Shown here: positions 26,861 through 35,685 of the stretch, piece after piece | Layout of the letters: each line of letters starts with the position of its first letter | How positions within the stretch are numbered: the stretch's first letter is position 1 | Origin: Actinomadura opuntiae | GTDB taxonomy: Bacteria > Actinomycetota > Actinomycetes > Streptosporangiales > Streptosporangiaceae | Direction of reading: 5' to 3' | DNA: 64,000 nt | Assembly: GCF_030283205.1 (NCBI RefSeq) | Contig: NZ_JASNWF010000020.1 | Coordinates: forward strand, 1-64,000 | The notes under the pieces: generated by a model | Told to the model about the DNA's origin: nothing | Database searches by the model: none | The model's input: only the letters and a program-made list of their open reading frames with translations | Program-made: the position numbers and the translations under genes

Positions 26861-27041
26861 TCGTCCAGTTTCGGGCGGGCCCGTTGTGGGGCGCGTGGTC
26901 TGGGAGGTTTCGTCAGTCTAGGGAGCGGCGGGAGGCTGCTACATCCTCCTGTTGGATGCGCGATACGCCCGATCTGTTGACATCGATGCCCGGAATGTGG
27001 CCCGGATCCCTTGCGCCGGGGTTTTCCGTACGATCGGTCCC

Positions 27042-27896
27042 GTGGACGAGGGGTGGGTGATCGGCGGCCGGTTCACGATGCTCGACCGGATCGGGGCGGG
27101 CGGGACGAGCCGGGTCTGGCGGGCCCGCGACCGCGCGGAGGAGCGGTACTGCGCGGCGAAGCTCGTCCGGCGGCGGGGCCGGACGTCGGTGCTGCGGGCG
27201 GTCCGCGAGCAGGCGCTGCGGCTGGCGCACCCGCACGTGGTGACCCCGTACGCGTCGTGCACGGCCGGCGACGACGTGCTGCTGGCGATGGAGCTGGTCG
27301 GCGGCGGGTCGCTGGAGACGCTGCTCGGCGACTACGGGCGGCTGCCGCCGGCGTACGCGGCCGAGGTGCTGGACCAGGTGCTGGCCGCGCTGGGCCACAT
27401 CCACGCGGAAGGGATCGTGCACCGGGACGTGAAGCCGGCGAACCTGCTGCTGGAGCCGAGCCCGGTCGGCGCCCCGCACGTCCGGCTCGCCGACTTCGGG
27501 ATCGCGCTCGGCGACGACGGCGTCCGGTTCACCACGACGGGCTTCACCGTCGGCACGCCGGGCTACCTGGCGCCCGAGGTGCTCGACTGGAACCGGCCGG
27601 GCCCCCGGCAGGACCTGTACGCGGCGGGCATGGTGCTTTGGCGGATGCTCACCGGGGCGGGCGACCCGGAGCCGCACCAGCGGATCGGCGCGGCGCCCGC
27701 CGGCGTGCCGCCGATACTGTGGACGGTGCTGGGCCACCTGTGCGACCCCGATCCCGAGCGCCGCTTCGTGGACGCCGCCGCCGCGCGCCGCGCCCTGTCG
27801 TCCTGCGATCTGGCGCTGCGCTTCCCCGTCCTGACGCTGGACGGCGAACCCCTCCAGATCTTCGACCACCTCGGCCCGCCCCCTCCCCACGACTGA
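27042..27896 (+). CDS. soluble Ser/Thr protein kinase
   Basis: 284 aa, from GTG 27042. TACGAT at 27029-27034 lies seven bases before the start, so a leaderless transcript is possible. All kinase motifs are present: GAGGTSRVWRA loop, AAKLV, HRDVKPANLLL, ADFGIAL and GTPGYLAPEVLDW. It ends just after the kinase fold, with no membrane or sensor domain, unlike PknB. The partner is unknown. It is convergent with the OmpA-lipoprotein operon, leaving five bases between stops. Confidence 0.92.
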   Translation: MDEGWVIGGRFTMLDRIGAGGTSRVWRARDRAEERYCAAKLVRRRGRTSVLRAVREQALRLAHPHVVTPYASCTAGDDVLLAMELVGGGSLETLLGDYGRLPPAYAAEVLDQVLAALGHIHAEGIVHRDVKPANLLLEPSPVGAPHVRLADFGIALGDDGVRFTTTGFTVGTPGYLAPEVLDWNRPGPRQDLYAAGMVLWRMLTGAGDPEPHQRIGAAPAGVPPILWTVLGHLCDPDPERRFVDAAAARRALSSCDLALRFPVLTLDGEPLQIFDHLGPPPPHD

Positions 27897-27901
27897 CCCG
27901 G

Positions 27902-29494
27902 TCAGCGGATCGGGACACCCGGGAACCGCCCGAACGGGCCGGCGTCGAAGGTGACGGTCCTGACGGTCGGCGGGGGAGCGGGGACGTAGAAGAACCCGCG
28001 GTTGGCGGTGCCCGGCTCGGTCCGGAAGACCACCCATCCGGGGTCGATGAACAGCAGGTTCACCGAGAACCTGCCGGCGGGGCCCATGCGGACTCCCCGG
28101 TAGGCGGTCTTGGTGGCCGGGTCGAGGACGGAGAACGCGCCGAACCGTCCGTAGGAGCCGTCGCTCCCCATGTAGTCGTCGGTGGGGATGAGGTCGTTCG
28201 GGCCCAGGTTCGTGATGTCGAAGACGGCGACGAGGTAGGCGCCGTCGCGGTAGAAGGGCTTGACGTCCATCCGCTGCTTCCCGCCGGGGAGCCGGCCGAT
28301 CGTGGCCGTGCGGCTCGCCACCGTCGGGCCGTCGGGGTGGAACGCGGCGGGGGTCCCGGTGCCGGTGCCGACGCCGTCCTGCGGGGCGCGGGTGGTCGTG
28401 GTGGTGGTCCGGGTCGTCTGCTGCCTGATCTGGTACGAGATCTCGACGCGGCGGTTCTTCTGGCGCGCCTTCGCGTCGTCCGCGCCGCCCTCCTTCGCGA
28501 CGGGCTCGGTCTCGCCTCTTCCTTCCGCCTTGTACTGGTAGGCGTTGCCGAGGCGGGCCTGGAGTTCGCGCAGGACGGCGTCGGCGCGGCGCTGCGACAG
28601 GTCCATGTTGTACTCGTGCGTGCCCTTGCCGTCGGTGTGGCCGGTGATGAGGATCGGCGGCTTGGCGGGGTCGGCCTTGGCGCGCGTCTCGTTCGCGACC
28701 TGGTCGAGGATGGCCTTGGCCTGCGCGGACGGCGTCGCCTTGTCGAACGCGAACAGCACGTCGGTGCGCAGCCCGACCTTCTCCTCGCTGCCGCTCGTGG
28801 TGGTGGACCGCACCTCGCCCTCGGTGAGGCCGTACAGGTCGTAGGTGCCGCCGACCGCCTTGCCGTTCTGCGCGCGCAGCTTGAACGAGACCGTGGTGCC
28901 GGGCTTCGGGGGCGTCGCGTCGTCCACGGGGGGCGCGGTGGGGCCGCCGTTCCCGGTGCCGCCGACGACCGGGACGCCGGTGAACTCGCCCGCGGTCGTG
29001 GGGGTGATGACGGTGATGGTCCGCGCGGACGCGGGGAGCGGCGGGAACGCCAGCACCGCCTCGTACCGGGCGCCGGGCTGGACGGAGGTGTACCGGAGGT
29101 CGCTGCCGACGGTGTCGCCCTGCCCGTCGCGGTCGTACAGCGGGGTGTACGCCTTGTGCCCGACCGGGTCGACGAGCTTGAAGTGCAGGTCCCCGAACGC
29201 CGATCCGGCGACGGACGTCGCGAACGAGTAGGCCTTCGGCTCGCGCTCGGGGTCGGTCAGGTAGAAGCGCAGCACCGAGCGGTCGGGATACCGCTCGACG
29301 TCCTTGATCTCGATCCGGGAGTGCCCGCCGCCGAGCGAGGACCAGGCGTCCTTGATCATCGGCCCGGTGTAGGGCTTCGGGGTGGCCGGGCCGGTGGCGC
29401 GGCGGTCCGCGGACGGTCCGCCGCCGTCGCACCCGGCGAGCAGGATCAGGGGGAGCACCGTCAATGCGGCGACGGCCCCGCGCGAGCGCATCAT
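27902..29494 (-). CDS. OmpA-domain lipoprotein
   Basis: 530 aa with a lipoprotein signal (LILLAGC). Residues about 50-210 form an immunoglobulin-like DUF region. An OmpA/MotB peptidoglycan-binding domain follows at about 225-360 (LFAFDKATPSA, ILITGHTDGKGTHEYN, LSQRRADAVL, KNRRVEISY), then a C-terminal beta domain of about 150 residues resembling DUF4352 telokin-like modules. It should be membrane-anchored outside the cell and grip peptidoglycan. The third gene of its operon; its start lies 76 bases after the upstream stop. Confidence 0.88.
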   Translation of the reverse strand: MMRSRGAVAALTVLPLILLAGCDGGGPSADRRATGPATPKPYTGPMIKDAWSSLGGGHSRIEIKDVERYPDRSVLRFYLTDPEREPKAYSFATSVAGSAFGDLHFKLVDPVGHKAYTPLYDRDGQGDTVGSDLRYTSVQPGARYEAVLAFPPLPASARTITVITPTTAGEFTGVPVVGGTGNGGPTAPPVDDATPPKPGTTVSFKLRAQNGKAVGGTYDLYGLTEGEVRSTTTSGSEEKVGLRTDVLFAFDKATPSAQAKAILDQVANETRAKADPAKPPILITGHTDGKGTHEYNMDLSQRRADAVLRELQARLGNAYQYKAEGRGETEPVAKEGGADDAKARQKNRRVEISYQIRQQTTRTTTTTTRAPQDGVGTGTGTPAAFHPDGPTVASRTATIGRLPGGKQRMDVKPFYRDGAYLVAVFDITNLGPNDLIPTDDYMGSDGSYGRFGAFSVLDPATKTAYRGVRMGPAGRFSVNLLFIDPGWVVFRTEPGTANRGFFYVPAPPPTVRTVTFDAGPFGRFPGVPIR

Positions 29495-29570
29495 CGATTA
29501 CCTCTTTCCGGTCATCGGGATCGGACTGTGCGGGGTGTCCGTCGTGGCGCGGGGCGTCCCGCCGGGAGGG

Positions 29571-30137
29571 TCAGCTCTTTTCGAAGGTGATGTCGACGCG
29601 GCGGTTCTTGGCGCGGCCGGAGGGGTCGTCCTTGCCGCCGGTGGTGTTGGGGGCGATCGGGCGCGTCTCGCCGTAGCCCTTGGCCTCGATCTGCGGGCCG
29701 GCGCTGCCGAGCGCCCGGGCCAACTCGGCCTTGACCGCGTCGGCCCGGCGTTGGGACAGGTCGAGGTTGTAGGGCGGGGAGCCGATCGCATCGGTGTGGC
29801 CGGAGACCTGGACGGTGCCCCGCGCGCCGCGCAGGCGCGGAACCAGATCGGCGATGCGGCTCCGGGCGGGACCGGTGAGCGCGGCCTTGCCGAAGTCGAA
29901 CAGGACGTCCGCGGAGATGTGCACGGTGACCTGCGACCCGTTGACGTCCTCGCTCTCCAGCGGGACGACCGCGCGGGAGAGGTCGATGGCGTGGACCGCC
30001 GGGGCCGTCGCGATGGTGTGCACCGACGCGGCCAGGTTCGGATCGGGGACCACGGGGCCGGCCTCGGCTCCGGAGGGAACGGCGAGGACGAGCGCGGCGG
30101 CGCCCGCCACGGCGATCGTGCGGCGCACGGCGCTCAC
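29571..30137 (-). CDS. secreted OmpA-family peptidoglycan-binding protein
   Basis: 188 aa from GTG 30137 (GTGA overlap with the upstream lipoprotein stop). A signal peptide ends near AEAG. The OmpA domain has VLFDFGKAALTG, VQVSGHTDAIGSPPYN, LSQRRADAVKAEL and KNRRVDITFEKS. It lacks a lipobox, so it is released or held by wall binding. Its domain is closely related in sequence to that of the downstream lipoprotein, suggesting duplication. Confidence 0.88.
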   Translation of the reverse strand: MSAVRRTIAVAGAAALVLAVPSGAEAGPVVPDPNLAASVHTIATAPAVHAIDLSRAVVPLESEDVNGSQVTVHISADVLFDFGKAALTGPARSRIADLVPRLRGARGTVQVSGHTDAIGSPPYNLDLSQRRADAVKAELARALGSAGPQIEAKGYGETRPIAPNTTGGKDDPSGRAKNRRVDITFEKS

Positions 30138-30691
30138 CTCTCGATCGGGACGTCGTGGAACGCGGGCCACAGCCCCAGCTGGACGTCGATGCTCTTGAGG
30201 TTCCCCGGCGGCGCCGCGAACGTGTGCTGGGTCAGGGTGGGCCGCTCGTTCGGCAGGTTGGTCGTGACGTCGTTGGACTCGAGCTCGTTCTGGGCGGAGT
30301 CGATCACCACGACGTAACGCTTGAGGTTCACCGGGTCGATCAGCGAGGCGTCCAGGCCGTGCTCCCCGTTGAGGCGGTAGGGGGTCGGGGTCCCGGAGCT
30401 GCCGGGCACGTGCGGAGTCCACTGGAGGGTGAGGGTGGCGAGCTTGGCCCTGACCCGCAGGCCCATGATCGTGATGTCGACCTTGGCGCCGGGGACCATC
30501 GGGCTGTCGAAGGTCGCCTTGGCCACGGGCTTGTCGAACCGGTCGACGCTCACCTTGCCCGCGGAGCCCCGCGCCGCGCCGGAGCCGGAGCCGGAGTCGG
30601 AGTCGTCGCCGAGCAGGGAGCAGCCGGCGAGGGCGCCGGCGAGGGCGAGCGCGGCCGCCGCCGTCGCGGCCGGGCGGTGGGACGGACGCAT
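30134..30691 (-). CDS. lipoprotein of the OmpA operon
   Basis: 185 aa starting at ATG 30691 after GAGGGAG. The signal has lipobox LAGC (ALAGALAGCSLLG). A Ser/Gly linker precedes a beta-rich domain (KATFDSPMVPGAKVDITI...TLTLQWTPHVPG) like DUF4352 or the N-terminal part of the OmpA lipoprotein downstream. It is the first gene of a coupled trio. Function is unknown; a shared envelope complex is inferred. Confidence 0.85.
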   Translation of the reverse strand: MRPSHRPAATAAAALALAGALAGCSLLGDDSDSGSGSGAARGSAGKVSVDRFDKPVAKATFDSPMVPGAKVDITIMGLRVRAKLATLTLQWTPHVPGSSGTPTPYRLNGEHGLDASLIDPVNLKRYVVVIDSAQNELESNDVTTNLPNERPTLTQHTFAAPPGNLKSIDVQLGLWPAFHDVPIER

Positions 30692-30706
30692 GGGCGCTCC
30701 CTCTCG

Positions 30707-30724
30707 TTTATCGCATGTGCAAAA
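30707..30724 (-). promoter_or_regulatory. operator-like site 1 (TTTGCA-N3-GCGATA)
   Basis: Read on the minus strand this is TTTTGCACATGCGATAAA. It matches the second site at 30789 in ten of twelve fixed positions and lies 16 bases before the lipoprotein start. It is probably the binding site of the divergent XRE regulator. Confidence 0.55.
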
Positions 30725-30788
30725 GCCTGAGGTCGTGGCATCATGAGCCACGAGGCCGGAGCGGATCATTGCGTTCGGGAATCTATCG

Positions 30789-30804
30789 TTTGCATCTGCG
30801 AATA
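30789..30804 (+). promoter_or_regulatory. operator-like site 2 (TTTGCA-N3-GCGAATA)
   Basis: TTTGCATCTGCGAATA on the plus strand is also a near palindrome (TTTGCA-TC-TGCGAA). It lies 20 bases before the GTG of the XRE gene and is in opposite orientation to site 1. The arrangement suggests autoregulation plus control of the lipoprotein operon. Confidence 0.55.
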
Positions 30805-30823
30805 GTCAAGGGGGCGCGGGCCG

Positions 30824-31441
30824 GTGGGGGTTGCCGCGGAGACGGTCGTCCGGAACCGGGCGCTGCAGGCCGAGTGGTACGGCGAGCCGCTGGGCGAGCG
30901 CGTCCGCCGGCTGCTCGACCGGCTCGGCCTCTCGCAGTCGGGCCTGGCCGGCGTGCTCGGGCTGTCGGCGCCGATGCTGTCCCAGCTGATGTCGGGGCAG
31001 CGCGCCAAGATCAGCAACCCGGCCGTCCTGCACCGGCTGCTGGCCGTCGAGGAGCTGGCCGCCGACCCCGGCTTCGAGGCGATGGCGGCGGCCGAGGTCG
31101 AGGAGCGCCTGCGGGAGATCGGCGCGGAGTCGCCCGCGACGACGGCGGGGCTGCGCGCCGCGACGTCCGGGCGCGTCCCGGTCGGCGGCCCGTCCGCCGG
31201 GCCTCCCGGCGAGGCGCGGCGGCCGGCGGACGGCGCGCCGGTGCCCCCGGAGGCGGCGGCGCGGCTCGTCCAGGCGCTGCTGCGCGAGGTCGCCTCCGCC
31301 GCCGAGATCGAGGCGGCCGCCGCGCTCATCGGCGACCGGTTCCCCGAACTGGCGGACCTGCTGCGCGTGTACGGCACCGGACGCACGAGCGAGGCCGCCG
31401 CGCACTACGCCCGGATCGCCGGGAACGTCCGCGGCTACTGA
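30824..31441 (+). CDS. XRE-family helix-turn-helix regulator
   Basis: 205 aa from GTG 30824. The HTH lies at about residues 24-70 (GERVRRLLDRLGLSQSGLAGVLG, then SAPMLSQLMSGQRAKISNP). The C-terminal two thirds is Ala-rich and helical with a variable linker and no ligand-binding fold I recognise. It is divergent from the lipoprotein/OmpA operon across a 132-bp gap holding two copies of one operator-like motif. Confidence 0.85.
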   Translation: MGVAAETVVRNRALQAEWYGEPLGERVRRLLDRLGLSQSGLAGVLGLSAPMLSQLMSGQRAKISNPAVLHRLLAVEELAADPGFEAMAAAEVEERLREIGAESPATTAGLRAATSGRVPVGGPSAGPPGEARRPADGAPVPPEAAARLVQALLREVASAAEIEAAAALIGDRFPELADLLRVYGTGRTSEAAAHYARIAGNVRGY

Positions 31442-31784
31442 GCGCGTTCGCCCGCGGCCGCCGCGCCGCGGGCGGCGCGATGGCCGATCGGTCATGCCTC
31501 GGCGCGCTCGTCTCGATTCCGCTGGACCATAACGACTGGTTATGGGAAGCGGGCGGTGCCGTACCGCTAATCGGGGGCTAAAGTCTGTGGTCAGGGTCAC
31601 ATGCGGGTCTGGCTGTTATGTATGTCACAGCTCCGGGCGGGTGGCGTAGGGTCGCTTCGCTGGAAGCGCACACGAGGCGTCACCGCACGTATGCGGACGC
31701 GCCTCGGGCCGGGCGCGACGGCCGCATGCGTGCGCTCAGAACGTGGTCCGGGGACACGACGACCCGAGCTCAGGAGAGCGATCG
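31442..31784. promoter_or_regulatory. sdh upstream region with palindrome and CRP-like site
   Basis: This 343-bp gap holds no gene. CCATAAC-GACTG-GTTATGG (31527-31545) is a perfect 7+7 inverted repeat. TGTG-N8-CACA (31586-31601) fits the CRP/GlxR core, and a half match, TGTT-N8-CACA, follows at 31614-31629. A CAGGAGAG ribosome site (31771-31778) precedes sdhC. A Crp/Fnr gene lies just beyond the sdh operon, making control by it plausible. Confidence 0.6.
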
Positions 31785-32615
31785 ATGAGCACTATGGAGG
31801 CGCCGGCCAGGTCGCGCGCCCAGATCAAGGAACGCACGCTCCGCAGGGACAACTGGCGGCTGTATCCGATCACGACGTTCGTGATCTTCACGGCGTGGGT
31901 GGTGTACGCGACCGTCCGGGCCTTCTGGGGGTCGGCGTTCTACGTCCCGCAGTACCACTACCTGACGCCGTTCTACTCGCCCTGCCTGAACGACATCTGC
32001 AACAACGTCACCGTCGACGGCCACACCGGGGACGCCGCGGAGTTCGGCACCTTCCTGCCGTCCGCCACCCGGGGCTGGATCCCCTTCGCGATCATCACGC
32101 TGCCGTTCCTGCTGCTGTTCCGGCTGACCTGCTACTACTACCGCAAGGCCTACTACCGTTCGTTCTGGGCGGCGCCGCAGGCCTGCGCGGTGCGCGAGCC
32201 GCACGGCAAGTACACCGGCGAGCGCCGCTTCCCCCTCATCGGCCAGAACCTGCACCGCTACTTCTGGATGGCCGCGTTCCTCATCTCCGTCATCAACACC
32301 TGGGACGCCGTCCGCGCGTTCCACGGCAAGGACGGCGGGTTCGGCATCGGGCTCGGCACGCTCATCCTGGTCGCCAACGTGGTCCTGCTGTGGCTGTACA
32401 CGCTGTCGTGCCACTCGTGCCGGCACATCGTCGGCGGGCGGCTGAAGAACTTCTCCAAGCATCCCCTCCGGTACCGCATGTGGGGCTGGGTCTCCAAGAT
32501 CAACCAGAACCACGGGACCTACGCCCTGATCACGCTCGGCTCGCTGGTGGTGGCCGACGCCTACGTCGCGTTCGTGGCCGGCGGCGTCTTCTCCGACCCC
32601 CGCATCTTCAACTGA
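31785..32615 (+). CDS. sdhC: succinate dehydrogenase membrane anchor (Sdh1-type)
   Basis: 276 aa with about five transmembrane helices (starting at WRLYPITTFVIFTAWVV, FAIITLPFLLLFRL, YFWMAAFLISVINTW, TLILVANVVLLWLYTL and ALITLGSLVVADAYVAF). Conserved His in QNLHRYFW, CHSCRH and NQNHGTYA could ligate heme. Its layout matches the single anchor of the actinobacterial Sdh1 complex, which passes electrons from succinate to menaquinone. First gene of sdhCAB. Confidence 0.88.
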   Translation: MSTMEAPARSRAQIKERTLRRDNWRLYPITTFVIFTAWVVYATVRAFWGSAFYVPQYHYLTPFYSPCLNDICNNVTVDGHTGDAAEFGTFLPSATRGWIPFAIITLPFLLLFRLTCYYYRKAYYRSFWAAPQACAVREPHGKYTGERRFPLIGQNLHRYFWMAAFLISVINTWDAVRAFHGKDGGFGIGLGTLILVANVVLLWLYTLSCHSCRHIVGGRLKNFSKHPLRYRMWGWVSKINQNHGTYALITLGSLVVADAYVAFVAGGVFSDPRIFN

Positions 32616-32626
32616 GGCCAAGGATC

Positions 32627-34600
32627 ATGACTGAGATCGAGAGGCACGCCTACGACGTCGTGGTGATCGGTGCCGGCGGCGCCGGGCTGCGGGCGGCGAT
32701 CGAGGCCCGCCTCCAGGGCAAGAGGACCGCGATCATCTCCAAGTCGCTGTTCGGCAAGGCGCACACGGTGATGGCGGAGGGCGGCGCGGCCGCCGCGATG
32801 GGGAACGCCAACCCCAACGACAACTGGATGGTGCACTTCCGCGACACCATGCGCGGCGGCAAGTTCATGAACAGCTGGCGGATGGCCGAGCTGCACGCCA
32901 AGGAGGCGCCCGAGCGCATCTGGGAGCTGGAGCACTGGGGCGCGCTGTTCGACCGCACCAAGGACGGCAAGATCAGCCAGCGCAACTTCGGCGGGCACGA
33001 GTACCCGCGGCTGGCGCACGTCGGCGACCGGACGGGCCTGGAGCTGATCCGCACCGCGCAGCAGAAGATCGTCGCGCTCCAGCAGGAGGACCACGCCGAG
33101 CACGGCGACTACGAGGCCCGGCTCAAGGTGTGGGCCGAGACGACGGTGACGCGGCTGCTCAAGGACGGCGACCGGATCTGCGGCGCGTTCGCCTACGTCC
33201 GCGAGACCGGCAAGTTCGTGGTGTTCGAGGCGCCCGCGGTGGTGCTGGCGACCGGCGGAATCGGCAAGGCGTTCAAGGTCACCTCGAACTCCTGGGAGTA
33301 CACCGGCGACGGGCACTCGCTGGCGCTGCTGGCCGGCGCGACGCTGCTGAACATGGAGTTCGTGCAGTTCCACCCGACCGGGATGGTCTGGCCGCCGTCG
33401 GTGAAGGGGATCCTCGTCACCGAGTCGGTGCGCGGCGACCGCGGCGTCCTCAAGAACTCCGAGGGCAAGCGGTTCATGTTCGACTACGTCCCCGAGGTCT
33501 TCAAGAACCAGTACGCCACCACCGAGGAGGAGGGCGACCGCTGGTACGACGACCCCGACAACAACAAGCGGCCGCCGGAGCTGCTGCCGCGCGACGAGGT
33601 GGCGCGCGCGATCAACTCCGAGGTCAAGGCCGGACGGGGATCGCCGCACGGCGGGGTGTTCCTCACCGTCGTCGACCGGATGCCGGGCGGCGCCGCTGAG
33701 ATCGTCCGGCGGCTGCCGTCGATGCACCACCAGTTCAAGGAGCTGGCGGACGTCGACATCACCAAGGAGCCGATGGAGGTCGGCCCGACCTGCCACTACG
33801 TGATGGGCGGCGTCGAGGTCGACCCGGACACCGGGGCGGCGAAGGTGCCGGGCCTGTTCGCGGCCGGCGAGGTCTCGGGCGGCATGCACGGCTCGAACCG
33901 GCTCGGCGGCAACTCCCTGTCGGACCTGCTGGTGTTCGGCCGCCGCGCCGGGCTCGGCGCCTCGGAGTACGTGGACGGGCTGCCCGCGCGTCCCGGCGTC
34001 CCCGAGGCGGAGGTCGAGGCGGCGGTCACCGAGGCGCTCGCGCCGTTCGAGCGGGAGGGCGGCGAGAACCCCTACGCCGTCCACGCCGAACTGCAGCAGA
34101 CGATGAACGACCTGGTCGGCATCATCCGCAAGGAGGCGGAGCTGCAGCAGGCGATCGAGGCGCTCGGCAAGCTCCGCGAGCGGGTCGCCAACGTCGGCGT
34201 CACGCCGGTCGCGGTGGGCGACGACGGGCGCGGCTACCACCCGGGCTGGCACCTGGCGCTGGACCTGCGGAACATGATGCTGGTCTCGGAGGCGATCGCG
34301 AAGGCGGCGCTGGAGCGGCAGGAGAGCCGCGGCGGGCACACCCGCGACGACTACCCGGGAATGTCGGCGGAGTGGCGGAAGGTGAACCTGGTCTGCAGCC
34401 TGGCCGGCGACCCGGCGTCCCCGCACGTCGAGCTGGCGCGCCAGCCGATGGTGCCGATGCGCGAGGACCTGCTGGCGCTGTTCGAGACCGACGAGCTGAA
34501 GAAGTACCTCACCGCCGAGGAGCTGCCGGCGGACGTGGCCGCGGAGACCGGTGCGACCGCCGCGGGCGCCGCCGGGGACGACGAGGAGGGCGACCAGTGA
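32627..34600 (+). CDS. sdhA: succinate dehydrogenase flavoprotein subunit
   Basis: 657 aa. The FAD fold opens with YDVVVIGAGGAGLRAA; AHTVMAEGG holds the His that covalently binds FAD in this family. HPTGMVWPP, RGDRGVLKN and SPHGGVFL contribute to the dicarboxylate site, and HGSNRLGGNSL is the late FAD motif. It oxidises succinate to fumarate at the inner face of the membrane. ATG 32627 follows AAGGATC; the stop overlaps the sdhB GTG. Confidence 0.96.
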   Translation: MTEIERHAYDVVVIGAGGAGLRAAIEARLQGKRTAIISKSLFGKAHTVMAEGGAAAAMGNANPNDNWMVHFRDTMRGGKFMNSWRMAELHAKEAPERIWELEHWGALFDRTKDGKISQRNFGGHEYPRLAHVGDRTGLELIRTAQQKIVALQQEDHAEHGDYEARLKVWAETTVTRLLKDGDRICGAFAYVRETGKFVVFEAPAVVLATGGIGKAFKVTSNSWEYTGDGHSLALLAGATLLNMEFVQFHPTGMVWPPSVKGILVTESVRGDRGVLKNSEGKRFMFDYVPEVFKNQYATTEEEGDRWYDDPDNNKRPPELLPRDEVARAINSEVKAGRGSPHGGVFLTVVDRMPGGAAEIVRRLPSMHHQFKELADVDITKEPMEVGPTCHYVMGGVEVDPDTGAAKVPGLFAAGEVSGGMHGSNRLGGNSLSDLLVFGRRAGLGASEYVDGLPARPGVPEAEVEAAVTEALAPFEREGGENPYAVHAELQQTMNDLVGIIRKEAELQQAIEALGKLRERVANVGVTPVAVGDDGRGYHPGWHLALDLRNMMLVSEAIAKAALERQESRGGHTRDDYPGMSAEWRKVNLVCSLAGDPASPHVELARQPMVPMREDLLALFETDELKKYLTAEELPADVAAETGATAAGAAGDDEEGDQ

Positions 34601-35367
34601 GCTACGAGGCCAAGTTCAAGGTCTGGCGCGGCGACGACGGCGCGGGCGAGCTGACCGACTACACGGTCGAGGTGAACGAGGGCGAGGTCGTCCTCGACAT
34701 CATCCACCGGCTGCAGGCGACGCAGGCGCCGGACCTGGCCGTCCGGTGGAACTGCAAGGCCGGCAAGTGCGGCTCGTGCTCGGCGGAGGTCAACGGCATG
34801 CCGCGGCTGCTGTGCATGACCCGGATGTCGACCTTCACCGAGGACGAGACGATCACCGTCACGCCGATCCGGACGTTCCCGGTGATCCGCGACCTCGTGA
34901 CGGACGTGTCGTTCAACTACGAGAAGGCGCGGCAGATCCCCTCGTTCGACCCGGGCGACGTCAAGCCGGGCGAGTTCCGGATGCAGCAGGAGGACGTCGA
35001 GCGCTCGCAGGAGTTCCGCAAGTGCATCGAGTGCTACCTGTGCCAGAACGTCTGCCACGTGATCCGCGACCATGAGGAGAACAAGCCCGAGTTCGCCGGG
35101 CCGCGCTTCCTCATGCGGATCGCCGAGCTGGAGATGCACCCGGCCGACCAGGCGGACCGGCGTGAGATCGCGGCCAAGGACCACGGCCTCGGGTTCTGCA
35201 ACATCACCAAGTGCTGCACCGAGGTCTGCCCCGAGCACATCAAGATCACCGACAACGCGCTGATCCCGATGAAGGAGCGGGTCGTCGGCCGCAAGTACGA
35301 CCCGGTCGTGTGGCTCGGCACCAAGCTCGGCATCGTCAAGAAGGGGCAGGACACCCCCTCGGCGTAG
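34597..35367 (+). CDS. sdhB: succinate dehydrogenase iron-sulfur subunit
   Basis: 256 aa from GTG 34597 (GTGA overlap). The [2Fe-2S] ligands lie in CKAGKCGSC plus LLC. The [4Fe-4S] and [3Fe-4S] ligands are in CIECYLCQNVC and CNITKCCTEVCPEHI. It carries electrons from SdhA to the membrane anchor. The N-terminal VWRGDDGAGELTDY segment and overall length match the Sdh1/FrdB type of actinobacteria. Confidence 0.95.
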   Translation: MSYEAKFKVWRGDDGAGELTDYTVEVNEGEVVLDIIHRLQATQAPDLAVRWNCKAGKCGSCSAEVNGMPRLLCMTRMSTFTEDETITVTPIRTFPVIRDLVTDVSFNYEKARQIPSFDPGDVKPGEFRMQQEDVERSQEFRKCIECYLCQNVCHVIRDHEENKPEFAGPRFLMRIAELEMHPADQADRREIAAKDHGLGFCNITKCCTEVCPEHIKITDNALIPMKERVVGRKYDPVVWLGTKLGIVKKGQDTPSA

Positions 35368-35685
35368 CGGGCGGCCACGGCGCGGACCCATGACGGACGG
35401 AAGGACGGAGCGGCGGACGGCGACGGCGGGCGGCGATGCCCCCGGACCGCCGCCCGCCGTTCCGCCGTTCCCCATGAACGCCGTGCTCGCCGCCGGGGGC
35501 ACGGTTCCCCTGTCCGCCGTGCCTCCGCGCGAGCCGGGCGCCGGCGACCCTCCGGTCGCACACGCCGCGTCCAACCCTGGCGCCCCCGCGCCGCGGTGAA
35601 TAGGGAAGAGTGCACACAACGCGTGACGAATTCGTGATTATCCCGCCGGGACCGGTGCCGCCGGGTTCCCCTTAGCGTGGTGGGC
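35368..35685. other. intergenic region between sdhB and the Crp-family gene
   Basis: 318 bp with no supported gene. A 69-codon open frame (35390-35599) is Pro/Ala-rich and lacks a ribosome site. ACGAATTCGT (35626-35635) is a 10-bp palindrome about 50 bases before the crp start, and TAGCGT (35674-35679) is a likely -10. Confidence 0.6.

Noticed and set aside
35390..35599. A 69-codon open frame between sdhB and the Crp gene
   Set aside because: Pro/Ala-rich, with no ribosome site and no motif; chance open frames of this size are common at this GC content.
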